Shown here in pieces: positions 42,645 to 51,934 of a stretch of DNA of 64,000 bases. Origin of the DNA: an uncultured Clostridia bacterium (lineage in GTDB: Bacteria; Bacillota; Clostridia; UMGS1883); NCBI GenBank assembly GCA_947629005.1, contig CANRCD010000001.1:1-64000 (forward strand), in the 5' to 3' direction. The stretch's first letter is position 1; the number at the start of each line of letters is the position of its first letter. Below the pieces are notes generated by a model. That model saw nothing but the letters and a program-made list of their open reading frames with translations. It was not told the origin of the DNA and searched no databases. The position numbers and the translations under genes were made by a program.

Positions 42645-43334
42645 CTGAACCATAACCCCGCTGAACATAAGCTGAACGCGGCGGAGCATTTTAAGGTTAT
42701 TTTCGCCGCCGTAAACATAGATGCTGCGCGGGGCAATATCCACCAGAGCGCTCAGGACAAGATCGCTGCGGGTATAGCGGCTGCGGTCCTCGGACGGAAT
42801 ATAGGAGGAATACTCGTCGGTTATCTCCGTCCAATGTCCATCGTAAAGGCTCATGCTGTCCTCGCCGATAACAAGATGCACGGCAATCAGCTTGCTGCCC
42901 ATGCTGTGCATTCGCCTCTCAATATACTCGCCCGCGATAAGGCAGCAGATATCGCCGTGGCGTTCTTCGGCAATTAGCTCCGCTGCCGCCGCGGCAATGG
43001 CCGCAAGCTCCGCGCGGTAGTCATCGCAAAGGAAATTCAGCGCTCCGCGCGGGATTACGCTCTTAAAGCTCTTTATGCGCTCCGCTATGGACACGCTTAT
43101 CATCTCACACCGCTTTTTGCGGTAGTCCGTTAACTCGTCGTCGTCGGCCTCCAGCAGTCCGGCGGCGAGGGCGTATATCTCGTCCCCGACGTCAGGGAGC
43201 GGGCCAAGCTCGGTTATATATCGCCGCAAAAGCTTCAGCTCGTATTTTTCAATGATTTCTGCGGCGATGGCGTCAGCCAACTCTTTTTCACTGCCGGACA
43301 CAACGCTGACAGGCATATCAAAGTCCAAACACAC
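42642..43334 (-). CDS. ytxC: YtxC-like sporulation protein
   Basis: About 230 residues. The C-terminal half shows features of the YtxC family: INFLCDDYRAELAAI-like pattern (here ALNFLCDDYRAEL), LIAEERHGDICCLIAGEYIE in the middle, and YTRSDLVLSALVDIAPRSIYVYG at the end. YtxC is a sporulation-associated protein of unknown function. The GTG start at 43334 is only moderately supported; ATG 43316 is an alternative. It lies 29 bp after the DUF6873-like gene in the same direction. Confidence 0.7.
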   Translation of the reverse strand: MCLDFDMPVSVVSGSEKELADAIAAEIIEKYELKLLRRYITELGPLPDVGDEIYALAAGLLEADDDELTDYRKKRCEMISVSIAERIKSFKSVIPRGALNFLCDDYRAELAAIAAAAAELIAEERHGDICCLIAGEYIERRMHSMGSKLIAVHLVIGEDSMSLYDGHWTEITDEYSSYIPSEDRSRYTRSDLVLSALVDIAPRSIYVYGGENNLKMLRRVQLMFSGVMVQ

Positions 43335-43363
43335 ACTTCCTGACTGATTTTTTGATTGCTCAC

Positions 43364-44092
43364 CTATATATTATCTGCCGCTGTCATGAGCGGTATTAAG
43401 GAGCCTGTGTCGAATGGCGGCAGGGAGCCGATTTCCAGCGCTGAAATTCCCTTTGATTCCAGAAATTTCTTTATTTCCGCTCCGCTTTTCATTTGGCTCA
43501 GGCAGCCGTTTACCGCAAGGGTGTTTTTGTCAGCCATTCCCGTAGCTCCGCCAAAGAAGCCGCAGCCGTAAGGCGGCAGGCTCACGCCCTCATTCTCAAT
43601 TAAGAGGGCGTCGAGCCCTTTTCGAAGCGCGGCCTTGTATATGCTCCTGTCGGCGGTTATAAGGGCGTTTTCGGAAATAGGCGCGGCGGAGCATTTGGCG
43701 TAGCCCTGCCGAACGGAAACTATCTCGAACCGCTGCTCGAGGAGCCTCAGCAGCGCTCTGTCGCAGCATTTCGGGTTCAGCAGGGCGTATTTCCCTGCCA
43801 CAACAACATTATATGCGGTGTCGGCCGGATAGGTACTGTCGGGGTCAACCTCGCCCTCTATGACGGTAAAGCCCCATGGGCCGAGAGCGGCCTCGTAATA
43901 TCCGACGGCGCACGGCGGGCAGACTACCTCACTCCCGCCGATTGGGCAGAGGCCAAGGTCGGCATGGCGGCGCAAAGCGGGCGGCAGGGAAGAAATGACC
44001 GCCGGAGGTATAAGCTTTACGCCCTCGGGCGCAAAACCGCCGACGGCCAGCGTCACTCTTGCCTCGGGAAGAAAAGGTATTGAAATATACAT
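43364..44092 (-). CDS. DUF6873-like (GME-fold) protein
   Basis: 242 residues, cytoplasmic. The segments QGYAKCSAAPISENALITAD and GCGFFGGATGMADKNTLAVNG fit a clostridial family annotated in databases as DUF6873 GME-fold (guanidino-group-modifying-enzyme fold). Catalysis is not shown. Conserved Cys, Asp and GGA stretches are present. It is next to ytxC, so possibly co-expressed in sporulation, though this is inference. Confidence 0.65.
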   Translation of the reverse strand: MYISIPFLPEARVTLAVGGFAPEGVKLIPPAVISSLPPALRRHADLGLCPIGGSEVVCPPCAVGYYEAALGPWGFTVIEGEVDPDSTYPADTAYNVVVAGKYALLNPKCCDRALLRLLEQRFEIVSVRQGYAKCSAAPISENALITADRSIYKAALRKGLDALLIENEGVSLPPYGCGFFGGATGMADKNTLAVNGCLSQMKSGAEIKKFLESKGISALEIGSLPPFDTGSLIPLMTAADNI

Positions 44093-44127
44093 GGCTCCGC
44101 CTCCGCAAAAAAATTTTCAATAAACAC

Positions 44128-44156
44128 TTGAAACCGTGAAGAAAATATAGTATAAT
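44128..44156 (+). promoter_or_regulatory. Promoter of the RpiB-like gene
   Basis: TTGAAA (44128-44133), 17 bp, TATAAT (44151-44156). Confidence 0.85.
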
Positions 44157-44191
44157 GAATTTAATAAAATACAAGCAAGGAGAGATAAACC

Positions 44192-44830
44192 ATGAAAATC
44201 GCGCTTATCAACGAAAACAGTCAGGCTGCGAAAAATTCTATCATTGAAAGCACGCTGCGCTCCGTGGCCGAACCGCTGGGCCATCAGGTGTTCAACTACG
44301 GTATGTATACCGCCGAGGACGAGGCCCAGCTTACATACGTGCAGGTGGGAATTCTCACCGCCGTGCTGCTCAACAGCGGAGCCGCCGACCTTGTTGTGAC
44401 GGGCTGCGGCACCGGCGAGGGCGCAATGCTTGCCTGCAACTCCTTCCCTGGGGTGCTCTGCGGCCACATCGTAGACCCCACCGACGCGTACCAGTTCACT
44501 CAGGTAAATAACGGCAACGCTATCGCTCTTCCCTTCGCCAAGGGCTGGGGCTGGGGCGCCGAGCTGAACCTCAAGTATGTGTTTGAAAAGCTCTTCGTTG
44601 AGGAGTGGGGCGGCGGCTATCCCAAGGAAAGAGCCGTTCCCGAGCAGAGGAACAAGAAGATTCTCGACGAGGTAAAGAAGGTCACATATCAGGATATGGC
44701 CTATATCCTCGAAAATCTTGACCGCGACCTTGTAAGGGGCGCGCTTTCCGGCGCGAAGTTCAGCGAGCTGTTCTTCGCCAACTGCAAGTGCGACAAAATG
44801 GCAGAGGCCGTCAAGAAGGTTCTTGCGTAA
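44192..44830 (+). CDS. RpiB/LacA/LacB family sugar-phosphate isomerase
   Basis: 212 residues, longer than the usual 150. The core resembles RpiB: KIALINENSQAAKN at the N-terminus and the phosphate-loop-like VTGCGTGEGAMLACNSFPG. It has a family-specific C-terminal extension rich in charged helices with paired Cys (FFANCKCDKMAEAV). Probably interconverts phosphorylated aldoses and ketoses; substrate unknown. Monocistronic with own promoter and terminator. Confidence 0.88.
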   Translation: MKIALINENSQAAKNSIIESTLRSVAEPLGHQVFNYGMYTAEDEAQLTYVQVGILTAVLLNSGAADLVVTGCGTGEGAMLACNSFPGVLCGHIVDPTDAYQFTQVNNGNAIALPFAKGWGWGAELNLKYVFEKLFVEEWGGGYPKERAVPEQRNKKILDEVKKVTYQDMAYILENLDRDLVRGALSGAKFSELFFANCKCDKMAEAVKKVLA

Positions 44831-44844
44831 GCTTCAATAAAATC

Positions 44845-44882
44845 AAGCCGGTTTGGGTCAGTCCAAGCCGGCTTATTTTTTC
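44845..44882. terminator. Terminator shared by the RpiB-like gene and ttcA-like gene
   Basis: A 12-bp stem (44845-44856 with 44863-44874, one G-U) is followed by ATTTTTT. It overlaps the stop codon of the convergent ttcA-like gene. Confidence 0.82.
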
Positions 44883-45574
44883 CATAGCCCATTTTGCACA
44901 GCGGTGAACAGCCTCTTTTTAAGGCCGGGGTTCTCCTTTTCAAGCCTCGCGGCGAGGTCGTGGGTATACTGCCGCTTTGAGTTTCCGTCAGCGGGGCAGG
45001 TGTTCTCCACCACGGGCAGTTCCAGCCTGCGTGAGAGGCCAAGGGCGTATCGTTCGGGCATATAAATCAGCGGGCGGATCAGGGTTATCCCGCGCCTGTC
45101 AAGGTACGAAACCGGCGAAAAGCAGCCCAGCCGTCCCTCGAAAATCAGACTTAAAAGAAAGGTGTCTATAACGTCGTCCCAGTGGTGGCCGAGGGCTACT
45201 TTGCTGCTCCCGAGTGAGAGGGCCGCCTCGTGCAGGGCTCCGCGCCGCATTTTGGCGCAGAGGGCGCAGGGGTTGGGCTCCTTGCGTATATCGAACACGA
45301 CCTCCTTGATGTCGGTCTTGATTATGTGATAGTCCACGCCGCAGCGCTCGCAAAGCGCCGCGACAGGAGAAAAGTCCATACCTCCGCTGCCAAGGTCGAG
45401 CGTCACCGCCGAAAGGGAGAACGGCCTCGGGTAAAAACGCCTAAGCTCCGCCAAGGCGCACAGCAGCACAAGGCTGTCCTTGCCGCCGCTCACGCCGACG
45501 GTGATGTGGTCGTTTTCACTTATCATATTGTATTCGTCCACTGCCCTGCGGACATAGCTAAGCGCTTTTTGCAT
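44873..45574 (-). CDS. TtcA-like tRNA thiolation PP-loop ATPase
   Basis: 234 residues. The N-type ATP pyrophosphatase has P-loop TVGVSGGKDSLVLL, the paired CALCAKMRRGALHEAA that ligates the iron-sulfur cluster, and GHHWDDVIDTFLLSL. Proteins like this thiolate tRNA (TtcA, s2C32, or TtuA-like). ATG 45574 follows AAAAGGAC; an upstream ATG at 45628 lies across the -10 box region and is rejected. It has an extended-TGG promoter. Confidence 0.88.
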   Translation of the reverse strand: MQKALSYVRRAVDEYNMISENDHITVGVSGGKDSLVLLCALAELRRFYPRPFSLSAVTLDLGSGGMDFSPVAALCERCGVDYHIIKTDIKEVVFDIRKEPNPCALCAKMRRGALHEAALSLGSSKVALGHHWDDVIDTFLLSLIFEGRLGCFSPVSYLDRRGITLIRPLIYMPERYALGLSRRLELPVVENTCPADGNSKRQYTHDLAARLEKENPGLKKRLFTAVQNGLWKK

Positions 45575-45608
45575 TGTGTCAGTCCTTTTAGAAAGCTTTT
45601 TATTGTTT

Positions 45609-45638
45609 ATTATACCATTTCCGGTCACATTATGTCAA
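45609..45638 (-). promoter_or_regulatory. ttcA-like gene promoter
   Basis: Minus strand: TTGACA (45638-45633), 18 bp, TATAAT (45614-45609), TGG extended. Confidence 0.82.
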
Positions 45639-45756
45639 TACATATATTTGCGAAACAGAAAATGAATTTGCCTCGCGAGATATTACGAGTAAAATGAAGT
45701 AAATCAGAGAAAAAAGGAGTAAGTGAAAAGTCAATTAAATTTTTTGAAAAAAGGTA

Positions 45757-45785
45757 TTGACAAACGGAAAAAGATGTATTATAAT
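45757..45785 (+). promoter_or_regulatory. rplM-rpsI promoter
   Basis: TTGACA (45757-45762), 17 bp, TATAAT (45780-45785). The short leader (about 37 nt) leaves no room for an L13 leader RNA. Confidence 0.85.
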
Positions 45786-45828
45786 AATCAGCGTTGAAAT
45801 TGAAATAATTTACAGGAGGTTTTATTCC

Positions 45829-46266
45829 ATGAAAAGCACTATGGAAAAGGCCGGTCAGGTTCAGAGAAAATGGTACATCATCGACGCTGCTGACAAGAGC
45901 GTTGGCCGCGTGGCCGCCGCCGCCGCCAGTATTCTGCGCGGTAAGACGAAGCCCACATATACGCCCCATGTTGACTGCGGCGACCATGTTATCATTCTCA
46001 ATTGCGACAAGGCCGTGTTTACAGGCAATAAGCTCAATCAGAAAATGTACTATCGTCACAGCGGCTGGGTAGGCGGGCTAAAGTCCGTCAGCGCCAAGGA
46101 AATGATGGAAAAGAGAAGCGACCGCGCCATGTATATGGCCGTTAAGGGAATGCTCCCCGATACCACTATCGGCCGCGCCGCTCTCACCCGTCTCAGGGTG
46201 TATAAGGGCGCCGAGCATCAGCAGGAAGCACAAAAGCCTGAGCCTTGGACTCAGGAGCTTAAGTAA
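45829..46266 (+). CDS. rplM: 50S ribosomal protein L13
   Basis: 145 residues: [39 protein letters not shown] and the C-terminal [24 protein letters not shown] 45829 follows CAGGAGG; the in-frame upstream ATG at 45757 lies in the promoter. First of the conserved rplM-rpsI pair. Confidence 0.98.
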   Translation: MKSTMEKAGQVQRKWYIIDAADKSVGRVAAAAASILRGKTKPTYTPHVDCGDHVIILNCDKAVFTGNKLNQKMYYRHSGWVGGLKSVSAKEMMEKRSDRAMYMAVKGMLPDTTIGRAALTRLRVYKGAEHQQEAQKPEPWTQELK

Positions 46267-46281
46267 GGGAGGTTGAGCATA

Positions 46282-46677
46282 ATGGCAGTAACACAGTATT
46301 ACGGCACAGGTAGAAGAAAGAAGTCCGTCGCCAGGGTTCGTCTTGTTCCAGGCAGCGGAGAAATAAAGATAAATAACAGAGATATAGATGAATACTTCGG
46401 CCTCGAAACCCTTAAGGTTATCATTCGTCAGCCCCTCGTAGCCACCAAAACCGAGGGCAGCTTCGATATTCTCTGCAATGTAAAGGGCGGTGGCTTTACA
46501 GGTCAGGCCGGCGCTATCCGCCATGGTATTGCCCGCGCCCTTCTCAAGGTTGACGAGGAGGCATACCGTCCTATCCTCAAGCAGGCCGGTTACCTTACCC
46601 GCGACCCCAGAATGAAGGAAAGAAAGAAGTACGGTCTCAAAGCCGCACGCCGCGCTCCGCAGTTCAGCAAGAGATAG
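46282..46677 (+). CDS. rpsI: 30S ribosomal protein S9
   Basis: 131 residues: [21 protein letters not shown] at the N-terminus and the basic C-terminus [16 protein letters not shown] that reaches the P-site tRNA. ATG 46282 follows GGGAGG; TTG 46273 overlaps that site. It starts 15 bp after rplM and ends at a strong terminator. Confidence 0.98.
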   Translation: MAVTQYYGTGRRKKSVARVRLVPGSGEIKINNRDIDEYFGLETLKVIIRQPLVATKTEGSFDILCNVKGGGFTGQAGAIRHGIARALLKVDEEAYRPILKQAGYLTRDPRMKERKKYGLKAARRAPQFSKR

Positions 46678-46691
46678 TTTTACACATAAGC

Positions 46692-46720
46692 AAAAGCTCC
46701 CCGTTTGGGGAGCTTTTATT
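46692..46720. terminator. rpsI terminator
   Basis: AAAAGCTCCCC (46692-46702) pairs with GGGGAGCTTTT (46707-46717). Confidence 0.9.
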
Positions 46721-46780
46721 ATGATTAAAATAAACGCGCATACTGCGGGGTAAAGCATAAAGCTCCGCCTTTTACGGTTT

Positions 46781-49700
46781 CTATTTGCTCGCCTCAACAG
46801 GCGCGGACAGCGGAGCAAGATTATCATCCCATGCAAAGAGCCTGACTAAGGTCGAGCCTTCGGGCAGGACAATGGTTTTAACTCGGTCGCTTTCAGCAAA
46901 GCTCAGTCGTCGGTAAGAGGGCGCAGCGCCGCTTATGACCGCCCAGACCGTCATTTTGCCAAAGCCACGGACGGTGAGCGTGCCGTCGTTTATGGTTGCC
47001 TCAGTAATTCCGATAGTGACAGGACCCGCGTCAAAGGACGAAATAGCGAACTTGCCTCCGCTTATACCGTTGCCGCCGAGGACGTAGACCGAACCGGTCT
47101 CAGATATTGTTCCGGCCTCGCTTCTGAAGGCGTAATCCTTTGCCACGGTGCGGGTCACACCATTCTCATCCGTAAGGTAAACGCTGTAGATTTTCTTTTT
47201 GATATCACCCTCAACATATATGTTGTATTTTTCTCCCGTCGTGGTAGTGACTGTTTCGGAGGAGCTATACACATCGTTATTGCGCGCTTTTATCATGCCG
47301 TTTTTATTGAGCTGGATGGAGAAATTTAAGTCGGAGTAATCGTCAGCCTCACCCTCTGCCCCGCCAAAACCTATGACTCCGTCGTCAAGCTCATATTGTA
47401 CAAGCTCGAAGCTCGCAAAAAATCTTCCGTCGGCAGGGTTAAAGGAGTGGGGAAGGAAGGTGTTTCCGGGGGCGGAGAGAAAAACTTCTCCGCCTTCGCC
47501 GCTTGGCGTGAGAGTTACGTTGTCCAGCAATATGCAGCCCCAATAATATGTGGTAAAGGAAATATCGCCGATGGGGCGTTTTGAAACCGCGCAGTCCTTT
47601 TCAAAAACCTCGCCGTCGGGGAAGGTGAGCTTGAGGCGCACATTTCCGCCGAGAGCGTCTATATCCGCGTCAAGCGCGGTCCAGCGTTGAGCGTCGTCCA
47701 TACCGTTGTAGGTATGTATGAGTTCGCCGTCCGCGCTGTCGAAATGAAGCGACGTGGTTTCGCGGTCATAGAACAGAGCTATATCGCCGCCTATTCGGAG
47801 CATCGCGTCGTTGCCGCCGCGCTCGCGGAGAACCCCGTTATAGTTGGTATACATCTTCGGCATGGAAAAGTCGTAATGCAGCCTGCCGCTTTGCGCCGCG
47901 CCTTGGCCGGATATGGTGTAGACCGTTCTTTCATCGCCGTTTGCGGCCATAGAAATAAATTTTCCGTCGTACGCGGTAAGGCCCCAACTGTTCTTTATCG
48001 AGCTGTGGCGCGTGTTCGCCCCCGCCGCGAAGGCGTAGCGGCCTTCAGAAACGGTGAGAGTGGTATTCCCAACGGTTCTGCCGCCGCCCTGCCACGAGAT
48101 TATTTCGGCGGAATGGAAGTAGTCGCCGTCAAGGTCTATGATGTTGTGCTCATCCTGAACCTTAGGTGGCTCAAGCACGCCGTTATCTACGCGTACAGCC
48201 GCGTCGTAAGGCATTGGGTCATACTTCACGGGTGTGATATGGGGCTTTTTTTTGCGCTCGTCATACTGGTCATTGTCCCCGCTGAGATAAAAGCCTATAT
48301 GAGGCGGTTGGTTATAATACTGGTGCTCCCATGCAATCGACTGGCGGTACTGAGAGTCGTGCATAAGGGTGTATACTTTGTTTTCGGTATAAATCGGACT
48401 GACGAAAACTCTCAGTGCCTTGTAGTCCTCGCGCACGGCTATCAGCTCCTCGCGCCAGTCGCCTAGAATATCAGCCGTCAGCGCGGGGGTGGACTTTGTG
48501 GTATTCACGGTCTCGCTGTCCCATGCCTTAAAAATTTCGTCCATTTTACCGGTTTCACTGTTATAGGAGGTAATGGAGGGAGTGTTGTCGTTGCCCGCCT
48601 CAGTGGCGTCCAGCAGCTCGTCGTAGGTGTCGCCGTCCCAGAAAATGCGGAAGTTGTAGCTCTGTCCGCTAAGTTTTGTCTCGCTGAAATTGTTCCCGCC
48701 GTTGCACTGATACGTCCCCGCTCCCCAGAGCTGATAGTAACCGCCGCTGCCGACATTCGCCATAACTCCGCGTCCAGTGTCGCGGGCGGCGTCCCAGTGG
48801 CCGAGTGTCTGACCCGTGGCGGCATTATATACTGACATTCCAAAGGGCGCGTGCTCGTGCACGGTCATGAATTCCAATCCCTCGGTGGTGGGATCGTAGT
48901 TGCCGAGGTGCTGCGCGTCGCCATGGCCCCTGTGCGAGCACCAGAGTACGGAAAGGTCGTTATCGAGGCACAGCCCGCCCGAGACAATCTCGTCCAGACC
49001 GTCGCCGTCCACGTCGCCGACGCTTATGTTATGGTTGCCCTGACCCACATATTGCTCGTTCCCGTCTTTGTATCCGGGCTTGCCGCTCATAGTGTCGAAG
49101 CTGTATTCGAGCCTGAGACGGTTGTTTTCCACCTTAAAAGCGGAAACGGCAGTTCTGGCCGGACTTTCAGAGCCGTCCTGCGCGGGATATATTCCTCTCC
49201 ACAAAACGATATAAGGATGTACGCCGTCAAGGTAGGCGGGGATATCAAAGTATTTTTCGCCCCTGTGTCCCCAGCCGGCGTCTCTATCTCCCCACTGTCC
49301 GTCGCCTCGCGGGATGGGATAGTATATCGTATCAAGGGCCTTGCCGTTTCGCCCGTCAAAGATGGTGTAAAACTCCGGACCATCAAGCACCTTACCGCTG
49401 CCGCGGTCACGGTAATCCGCGTCGTTATCGGTATTCCTGATTTCGGCAATAAGCGAGGCCTCGGTAACGTAACGGCCGGTTCCGTCCCTGCTGCCGGGGG
49501 CGGTCTTTGCCGCAAGCTCGGCAATGCCGTCGCCGTTATAGTCATATACGGAGAAAACATTCTCGGTGTTGCAGCGGATATTTACTCCGAGATCAACGCG
49601 CCAAAGCACGGTTCCGTCCTGCTTGTACGCGTCAAGAACCAATCCGCCTGTAAAGCCGGAATCTGCGGCGTGGCGGCGAGAGGCGTCCCAGCGCTGAATT

Positions 49701-50818
49701 ATTTCATACTCGCCGTCGCCGTCAAGGTCACCGGCGGTGGCGTCCCATGGAGAATATTCCTCTGTGCTTCCGTCAGGCAGAACAGCCGCCGGAGGCTTGG
49801 AGAGAGGTATATCAAAGTAGTTTTCGCCGCTCGGGAAGGCTTTTTTCGGCGCGCAGGGCTCGCCTCCCGCAGGAGCGACAGTGTATTCGTCCTCCACTGC
49901 GCCGTCCTTATCAATATAATTCGTACTGTCGCTGACAGTGGCTATGATTTCACCGTTGCGGCGCACCTCGTATGCGGCGTCGTATTCCTCGTCGCCGAGA
50001 AGCCTCCATGAAAGGTAAACGCCGCCGTCGGTTTTCATCACGGCAAGGCCACGGTCCAAATATTCCATATACCTGGACGGTTCTTGAACATTCTCGAATT
50101 TTCCGGAATATATTTTAATATTGCCTAAGCCGGTGGCCGCTCCGCTCCGTCCGAACTTTACGAAGTCCCTTATCGTGCCAATGCCGTCCGAGAACCGCGC
50201 CGCGTCGGCGCTGAAGCTGTAGGCTGTGCTCCAGCCGCCGCTGTAGACCTGATATATTACATTTAGGGCGCCGCCGTCACGCGCAAACAGCACTCTGACC
50301 GGCGTGCCCGAAGTGCATACCGCCTCGCCGAAAACATCGTCGTTCTGCTCCGGAGAGGTGCATGGGCAGAGACCATCGGCCTGATATTTGAACTTAAGTA
50401 TTTCTTTGCCTTTCTCGTTTGTCTTGGCGGCGTAAAGGGTATATATGTGCTCGTTCTCGTTTCTGTCGGCAGGAAGTTCGGAAAAGGCTGTAAAAGTCAA
50501 TATCACAAAATCGCAGCTTTCCGCGCTTGTGGCTTTATATAAGCTGTCTGAAAGAATGAGGTTCCCGCCTCCGGAATAATCGTCGGTCTTTTTGAATTCA
50601 ATAAAGTTTTCTCCGCCACGCGTATTTACTGTCATGCCGCTTTCATACTGCGGCTCCCAGCCCCAGTCGGCAAGCGACGCGCTTGTCGAGCCGTCGAACA
50701 CGGGCTCGCCGCAGGCCGCGATGAGCCGCGTCAGGTCGTACCCGCCACCGGCAAAGGCTGCCGGCGTAATCGCCGCCGTCATGGCAAGCGCAAGAATAAT
50801 TGCAATAAGACGTTTCAT
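46781..50818 (-). CDS. Secreted rhamnogalacturonan lyase, polysaccharide lyase family 11
   Basis: About 1345 residues. After a signal peptide (to ITPAAFA) and an N-terminal carbohydrate-binding-like region (about 30-250), the PL11 core begins with YLDRGLAVMKTDGGVYLSWR. It continues with AAYEVRRNGE, AGDLDGDGEYEII, YNGDGIAELAAK, ISVGDVDGDGLDEIV and a C-terminal GDWREELI: the calcium-lined beta-propeller of rhamnogalacturonan lyases (YesW/YesX relatives). The last 450 residues are extra beta-rich modules, likely binding domains. It cleaves rhamnogalacturonan I outside the cell. The second ATG (50818) is preferred, because GGAGG is 9 bp from it but 3 bp from the first (50824). Confidence 0.93.
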   Translation of the reverse strand: MKRLIAIILALAMTAAITPAAFAGGGYDLTRLIAACGEPVFDGSTSASLADWGWEPQYESGMTVNTRGGENFIEFKKTDDYSGGGNLILSDSLYKATSAESCDFVILTFTAFSELPADRNENEHIYTLYAAKTNEKGKEILKFKYQADGLCPCTSPEQNDDVFGEAVCTSGTPVRVLFARDGGALNVIYQVYSGGWSTAYSFSADAARFSDGIGTIRDFVKFGRSGAATGLGNIKIYSGKFENVQEPSRYMEYLDRGLAVMKTDGGVYLSWRLLGDEEYDAAYEVRRNGEIIATVSDSTNYIDKDGAVEDEYTVAPAGGEPCAPKKAFPSGENYFDIPLSKPPAAVLPDGSTEEYSPWDATAGDLDGDGEYEIIQRWDASRRHAADSGFTGGLVLDAYKQDGTVLWRVDLGVNIRCNTENVFSVYDYNGDGIAELAAKTAPGSRDGTGRYVTEASLIAEIRNTDNDADYRDRGSGKVLDGPEFYTIFDGRNGKALDTIYYPIPRGDGQWGDRDAGWGHRGEKYFDIPAYLDGVHPYIVLWRGIYPAQDGSESPARTAVSAFKVENNRLRLEYSFDTMSGKPGYKDGNEQYVGQGNHNISVGDVDGDGLDEIVSGGLCLDNDLSVLWCSHRGHGDAQHLGNYDPTTEGLEFMTVHEHAPFGMSVYNAATGQTLGHWDAARDTGRGVMANVGSGGYYQLWGAGTYQCNGGNNFSETKLSGQSYNFRIFWDGDTYDELLDATEAGNDNTPSITSYNSETGKMDEIFKAWDSETVNTTKSTPALTADILGDWREELIAVREDYKALRVFVSPIYTENKVYTLMHDSQYRQSIAWEHQYYNQPPHIGFYLSGDNDQYDERKKKPHITPVKYDPMPYDAAVRVDNGVLEPPKVQDEHNIIDLDGDYFHSAEIISWQGGGRTVGNTTLTVSEGRYAFAAGANTRHSSIKNSWGLTAYDGKFISMAANGDERTVYTISGQGAAQSGRLHYDFSMPKMYTNYNGVLRERGGNDAMLRIGGDIALFYDRETTSLHFDSADGELIHTYNGMDDAQRWTALDADIDALGGNVRLKLTFPDGEVFEKDCAVSKRPIGDISFTTYYWGCILLDNVTLTPSGEGGEVFLSAPGNTFLPHSFNPADGRFFASFELVQYELDDGVIGFGGAEGEADDYSDLNFSIQLNKNGMIKARNNDVYSSSETVTTTTGEKYNIYVEGDIKKKIYSVYLTDENGVTRTVAKDYAFRSEAGTISETGSVYVLGGNGISGGKFAISSFDAGPVTIGITEATINDGTLTVRGFGKMTVWAVISGAAPSYRRLSFAESDRVKTIVLPEGSTLVRLFAWDDNLAPLSAPVEASK

Positions 50819-50849
50819 TTTCATTTTCCTCCAATATATATCTATTTTA

Positions 50850-50879
50850 ATTATAGCCTGAACGGGTACTCTGTGTCAA
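50850..50879 (-). promoter_or_regulatory. PL11 promoter
   Basis: Minus strand: TTGACA (50879-50874), 18 bp, TATAAT (50855-50850). Confidence 0.8.
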
Positions 50880-51027
50880 GCCGTGGGTCACAAAATCAAA
50901 GATTTATGCGACAAATTCTTGTGTAAAGGTGAATTGCTTTACACTGCTCGCGGTGCAAATATGTAAATTCGGAGGAGCCAGCGATAAAATTCGCGCCTTA
51001 AAAAATTAAAAATAAGCAAATTTCCTC

Positions 51028-51056
51028 TTGCGTTTTTCGGGCTTTTTTGCTATAAT
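51028..51056 (+). promoter_or_regulatory. nfnAB promoter
   Basis: TTGCGT (51028-51033), 17 bp, TATAAT (51051-51056), TGC extended. The in-frame TTG at 51028 is therefore the -35 box and not a start. Confidence 0.8.
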
Positions 51057-51096
51057 ACATTTTATAGCGTCGTATATCTCGAAAGGAAGTATATTA

Positions 51097-51933
51097 ATGT
51101 TCAGAATACTTGAAAAAACAGCTCTTAACCCCACCGTAACAAAAATGGTGGTGGAGGCTCCTCTTATAGCCGCGAAGGCCGAGCCGGGGCAATTTATCAT
51201 ATTCCGCGCCACCGAGGACGGCGAGAGGGTGCCTCTCACCATTGCCGACTTTGATCGCGAAAAGGGAACCGTAACGATAATCTTTCAAATTGTCGGACAG
51301 GCGACAATGGAGCTCAACGCTCTAAACGAGGGCGATTGCATTTGTGATTTTGTAGGCCCGCTGGGCGTTCCGAGCCATGTGGAGGGACTTAAAAAGGTCT
51401 GCGTTGTGGGCGGCGGTGTCGGCTGCGCCATAGCTTATCCCATTGCTAAAAAGCTCCATTCCCTCGGCTGTGAGGTTCACTCTGTCGTCGGCTTCAGAAA
51501 TAAAGACCTTCTCATTCTTGAGGACGAGTTCAGGGCGGTCAGCGAAAAGCTTGTCATTATGACCGACGACGGCAGCTACGGCGAAAAAGGCCTTGTTACC
51601 GACGCGCTTAAAAGGCTGATTTTAGAGGGCAACAAGTATGACGAGGTTATAACCATCGGCCCGCTTATTATGATGAAGTTTGTCTGTGCGCTGACGAAGG
51701 AGCACGGTATTAAGACCGTCGTCTCCATGAACCCGATAATGATAGACGGCACCGGTATGTGCGGCGGCTGCCGCCTGACCGTTGGCGGCGAAACCAAATT
51801 TGCCTGCGTGGACGGCCCCGACTTCGACGGCCATCTTGTGGATTTTGACGAGGCCATGAGCCGCGGCGCTATGTACCGCGATTTTGAAGCCCACGCCCGC
51901 GAAAACTGCAATTTGTTCAGGGAGGTAAAGTAA
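51097..51933 (+). CDS. nfnA: NfnA-type ferredoxin-NADP+ reductase small subunit (sulfide dehydrogenase-like)
   Basis: 278 residues. FAD/NAD-binding ferredoxin reductase fold (RVPLTIADF, VVGGGVGCAIAYPIAKKL) and a C-terminal 2Fe-2S cluster with four Cys (TGMCGGCRLTVGG, then KFACVDGP). With the next gene it forms the electron-bifurcating NADH-dependent ferredoxin:NADP+ oxidoreductase (NfnAB) of anaerobic clostridia, supplying NADPH, for example for the GdhA in this window. ATG 51097 follows AAAGGAAG. A dihydroorotate dehydrogenase electron-transfer subunit is the close alternative, but the partner decides. Confidence 0.92.
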   Translation: MFRILEKTALNPTVTKMVVEAPLIAAKAEPGQFIIFRATEDGERVPLTIADFDREKGTVTIIFQIVGQATMELNALNEGDCICDFVGPLGVPSHVEGLKKVCVVGGGVGCAIAYPIAKKLHSLGCEVHSVVGFRNKDLLILEDEFRAVSEKLVIMTDDGSYGEKGLVTDALKRLILEGNKYDEVITIGPLIMMKFVCALTKEHGIKTVVSMNPIMIDGTGMCGGCRLTVGGETKFACVDGPDFDGHLVDFDEAMSRGAMYRDFEAHARENCNLFREVK

Positions 51934-51934
51934 A

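Noticed and set aside
45786-45828. L13 leader RNA before rplM
   Set aside because: The leader is too short and shows no hairpin.
51028-51096. N-terminal extension of NfnA from TTG 51028
   Set aside because: The codon coincides with the -35 box, and the ATG at 51097 has a ribosome site.
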